Source: Anaeromicropila populeti (GTDB lineage: Bacteria; Bacillota; Clostridia; Lachnospirales; Lachnospiraceae). Taken from it: a stretch of DNA of 64,000 nucleotides. The stretch spans positions 371,669 to 435,668 of the forward strand of contig NZ_FOYZ01000002.1 in NCBI RefSeq assembly GCF_900112775.1, given 5' to 3'. Position numbers and translations under genes: made by a program. Numbering within the stretch: position 1 is the stretch's first letter; each line of letters opens with the position of its first letter. Below the pieces are notes generated by a model that was not told the DNA's origin, did no database searches, and saw only the letters and a program-made list of their open reading frames with translations. Shown here piece by piece: positions 62,442 through 64,000 of this stretch.

Positions 62442-63377
62442 ATGAGTAAGAAAAAAAGAACGGATTATGAAAACGAACAGCCAAAAATTAACCGGATATC
62501 TAAAAAAACCAATTTTATATTTTCCGCAATATTCTTTCTGCTGGCACTTATCTGTGTGGTTCCTGTAGTATATATTATTATCATATCCTTCAGCAGTTCC
62601 GAGAGCATAGCAGCAAAGGGATACAGCTTTTTCCCAGATTCCCTGACACTAGAGGCATATCAGTATCTTTGGAATAACAAAGTTATGATATTAAAAGCAT
62701 TTGGAGTTTCTGCAACGGTTACTATAACGGGTACTATCGTTGGGTTGTTTTTGACAAGCTCCATGGGATACGTGCTGACCAGATCCAAGTTTAAATTAAA
62801 GGGTCTGTTAACTTGGGTGGTATTTATACCTATGGTGTTTGGCGGCGGTCTGGTATCAACGTATAATGTTTATACAACGGTACTAGGACTGAAAGATTCT
62901 GTTTGGGTTTTAATTCTCCCTATGGCGGTATCTTCATTCCATGTCATTATTGCAAAAACATTTATAAGAACAACAATTCCACAGTCTATTTTTGAATCAG
63001 CTGAAATAGACGGAGCATCTCAGCTAAGAATTTATTTTCAAATGGTTATTCCACTATCCAAACCGTTACTGGCAACGATAGGTCTCCTCCTTAGTTTTGG
63101 CTATTGGAATGACTGGTGGCTTTCTCTGATGTATATTGACAGCCGGGATCTGTATTCTTTGCAGGCGGTATTAATGAGCATTGAACGTAATATTGAATAT
63201 CTTGCCCAGAATGCCAATACTATGGGAATTTCTTCTGCCCAGTATGCCGCAACTATGCCAAAAGAATCCATGCGCATGGCAATGGCAGTTTTAATTGTGG
63301 TACCAATTGCTTGTGTGTATCCATTCTTTCAAAGATATTTTGTTTCAGGTCTTACGATTGGTTCGGTAAAAGAGTAA
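62442..63377 (+). CDS. Carbohydrate ABC transporter permease (LplC/YtcP type)
   Basis: 311-residue permease, partner of the preceding one, with six helices and the EAA loop FESAEIDGASQLRIYFQMVIPLSKPL. The N-terminal cytoplasmic tail is charged, and helix 1 lies at about 29-51. It completes the importer with the two DUF3502 binding proteins. It is the last gene of the glycan locus, followed by a strong terminator 23 bp after the stop. Confidence 0.93.
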   Translation: MSKKKRTDYENEQPKINRISKKTNFIFSAIFFLLALICVVPVVYIIIISFSSSESIAAKGYSFFPDSLTLEAYQYLWNNKVMILKAFGVSATVTITGTIVGLFLTSSMGYVLTRSKFKLKGLLTWVVFIPMVFGGGLVSTYNVYTTVLGLKDSVWVLILPMAVSSFHVIIAKTFIRTTIPQSIFESAEIDGASQLRIYFQMVIPLSKPLLATIGLLLSFGYWNDWWLSLMYIDSRDLYSLQAVLMSIERNIEYLAQNANTMGISSAQYAATMPKESMRMAMAVLIVVPIACVYPFFQRYFVSGLTIGSVKE

Positions 63378-63400
63378 TGACGATTCATGTTATAAAGTTA

Positions 63401-63439
63401 AAAAAGAGCAGAGTGCTGAAAATGTACTTTGCTCTTTTT
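63401..63439 (+). terminator. Intrinsic terminator of the glycan locus
   Basis: AAAAAGAGCA(G)AGT (63401-63413) pairs with ACT(T)TGCTCTTTTT (63425-63439); the right arm ends in T5. It follows the last permease gene directly. Confidence 0.85.
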
Positions 63440-63508
63440 GGGTGGAAAAGGTTAGGGATTGTTAATAGGATGTTATGGAGTCTATTGTTAATATGCTGTT
63501 CAGCTGAA

Positions 63509-63751
63509 TTATTTTAATTGATTAACGTAAATATGATACTGTTCGATATAATCTTTTGAATTACTACTTACTAATGAAGTTACTAGTTCGTTATAGGTGA
63601 CATCTTTATCATTGACAAGTATGTAGGCGTCTAGCTTAGAAAAAGAGGAATTCTCGTCTCCATCAACTAAATAGTGATTAAGGTATGAATGATGTTGTAT
63701 AATAAAAATTGCCACCCTATTCTCAAGGATTTTGATATATAATAAATACAA
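63509..63751 (-). pseudogene. C-terminal fragment of an unknown gene, possibly cut by the IS3 element
   Basis: A minus-strand frame ends at 63509 after about 65 residues that look like protein (SYLNHYLVDGDENSSFSKLD and so on to YHIYVNQLK). Its upstream part runs into the leader of the transposase gene, there is no convincing ribosome site, and it has no start suited to a complete protein. The likely reading is a gene whose 5' part was separated by insertion near 63705-63720. I do not recognise the family. Confidence 0.35.
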
Positions 63752-63767
63752 GAAGAGGAGAATTGAG

Positions 63768-64000
63768 ATGGCAGAAAAACGAATTACAAAATCATATGAT
63801 CAAGAATTTAAAGCACAAGCAGTAAAACTTGCACAGGAAATAGGCGGGCATAAAGCCGCTGCAGAACTTGGGCTTCCAACAGGTACTATTTATACATGGA
63901 TAAAAGCATTTAAGGAGGGACGCTTAGAGGCAAAAGAGGCTGTTCATACGCCAAATAATGCATTATCTCTTAATGAAGAGTTAATTGAGCTCAGAAAACG
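63768..64000 (+). CDS. IS3-family transposase OrfA, 3'-truncated by window edge
   Basis: The first 77 residues of an IS3-type OrfA, the DNA-binding subunit of the transposase: KSYDQEFKAQAVKLAQEIGG followed by KAAAELGLPTGTIYTWIKAFKEG (the HTH_Tnp_1 domain) and a coiled coil starting NEELIELRKR. AAGAGGAG precedes the ATG at 63768. OrfB and the right end are outside the window. The left inverted repeat is probably between 63700 and 63725 but I could not define it. Confidence 0.82.
   Translation, partial: MAEKRITKSYDQEFKAQAVKLAQEIGGHKAAAELGLPTGTIYTWIKAFKEGRLEAKEAVHTPNNALSLNEELIELRK

Noticed and set aside
63311..63517. Plus-strand frame over the end of the last permease gene
   Set aside because: It crosses the permease stop and the terminator and has no ribosome site.

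Overview
The window reads as a low-GC Firmicute chromosome, most likely a gut Lachnospiraceae/Clostridiales species. The reasons are AT-rich DNA, strong AGGAGG-type ribosome binding sites, short intergenic gaps, YesM/YesN-type two-component genes, DUF3502 solute-binding proteins and an N-glycan utilisation locus. This assignment is inferred from gene content, not from a marker gene. No rRNA, tRNA or CRISPR array was seen.

Region 1 (1-1949): the 3' part of a recQ-type helicase gene and a GNAT acetyltransferase. Region 2 (about 1974-19541): a long same-strand tellurite-resistance-type (Ter) stress operon behind a near-consensus promoter. It holds a putative biosynthetic set (PRTase-TRSP, PRTase-PELOTA/StiP, ATP-grasp, CitE-like aldolase), DUF445, a trypsin-like protease fused to a YceG-like module, a rhomboid protease, a YceG-like protein with three internal repeats, TelA, three TerD paralogues and a PMCA-type calcium ATPase. 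After a strong hairpin follow a HAD phosphatase, an HD hydrolase and a GNAT protein. An AT-rich standalone reverse transcriptase of the Abi/DRT type sits at its end (19634-21367).

Region 3 (21469-24589): an aldehyde dehydrogenase on the minus strand, then an ECF sigma factor overlapping a gene that fuses a zf-HC2 anti-sigma finger to a type I signal peptidase.

Region 4 (24600-40620): an apparent local MerR regulon. Five promoters, on both strands, share a 19-bp spacer between -35 and -10 and a TCTATA-N5-TATAGA-like dyad in that spacer. They drive 3-hydroxyacyl-CoA dehydrogenase plus merR; an Fe-S QueG-like protein plus a SEL1 protein; two tandem Cys/Met-metabolism PLP enzymes plus a MATE exporter; an oligopeptide/nickel-type ABC importer; and a cytidylate-kinase-like protein. 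An AT-rich island with an unknown secreted protein and a small membrane protein (32560-34726) interrupts it.

Region 5 (40691-63439): a nitroreductase, then a LacI regulator divergent from an N-glycan (mannose/GlcNAc) locus. This holds GH130 phosphorylase, two GH38 alpha-mannosidases, NagB, NagA, a ROK sugar kinase, a GH31 alpha-glucosidase, a YesMN sensor/regulator pair, two paralogous solute-binding lipoproteins and one pair of permeases. No ATPase is encoded here, so a shared MsmX-type ATPase is presumed. Region 6 (63509-64000): a truncated minus-strand reading frame next to an incoming IS3-family transposase gene.
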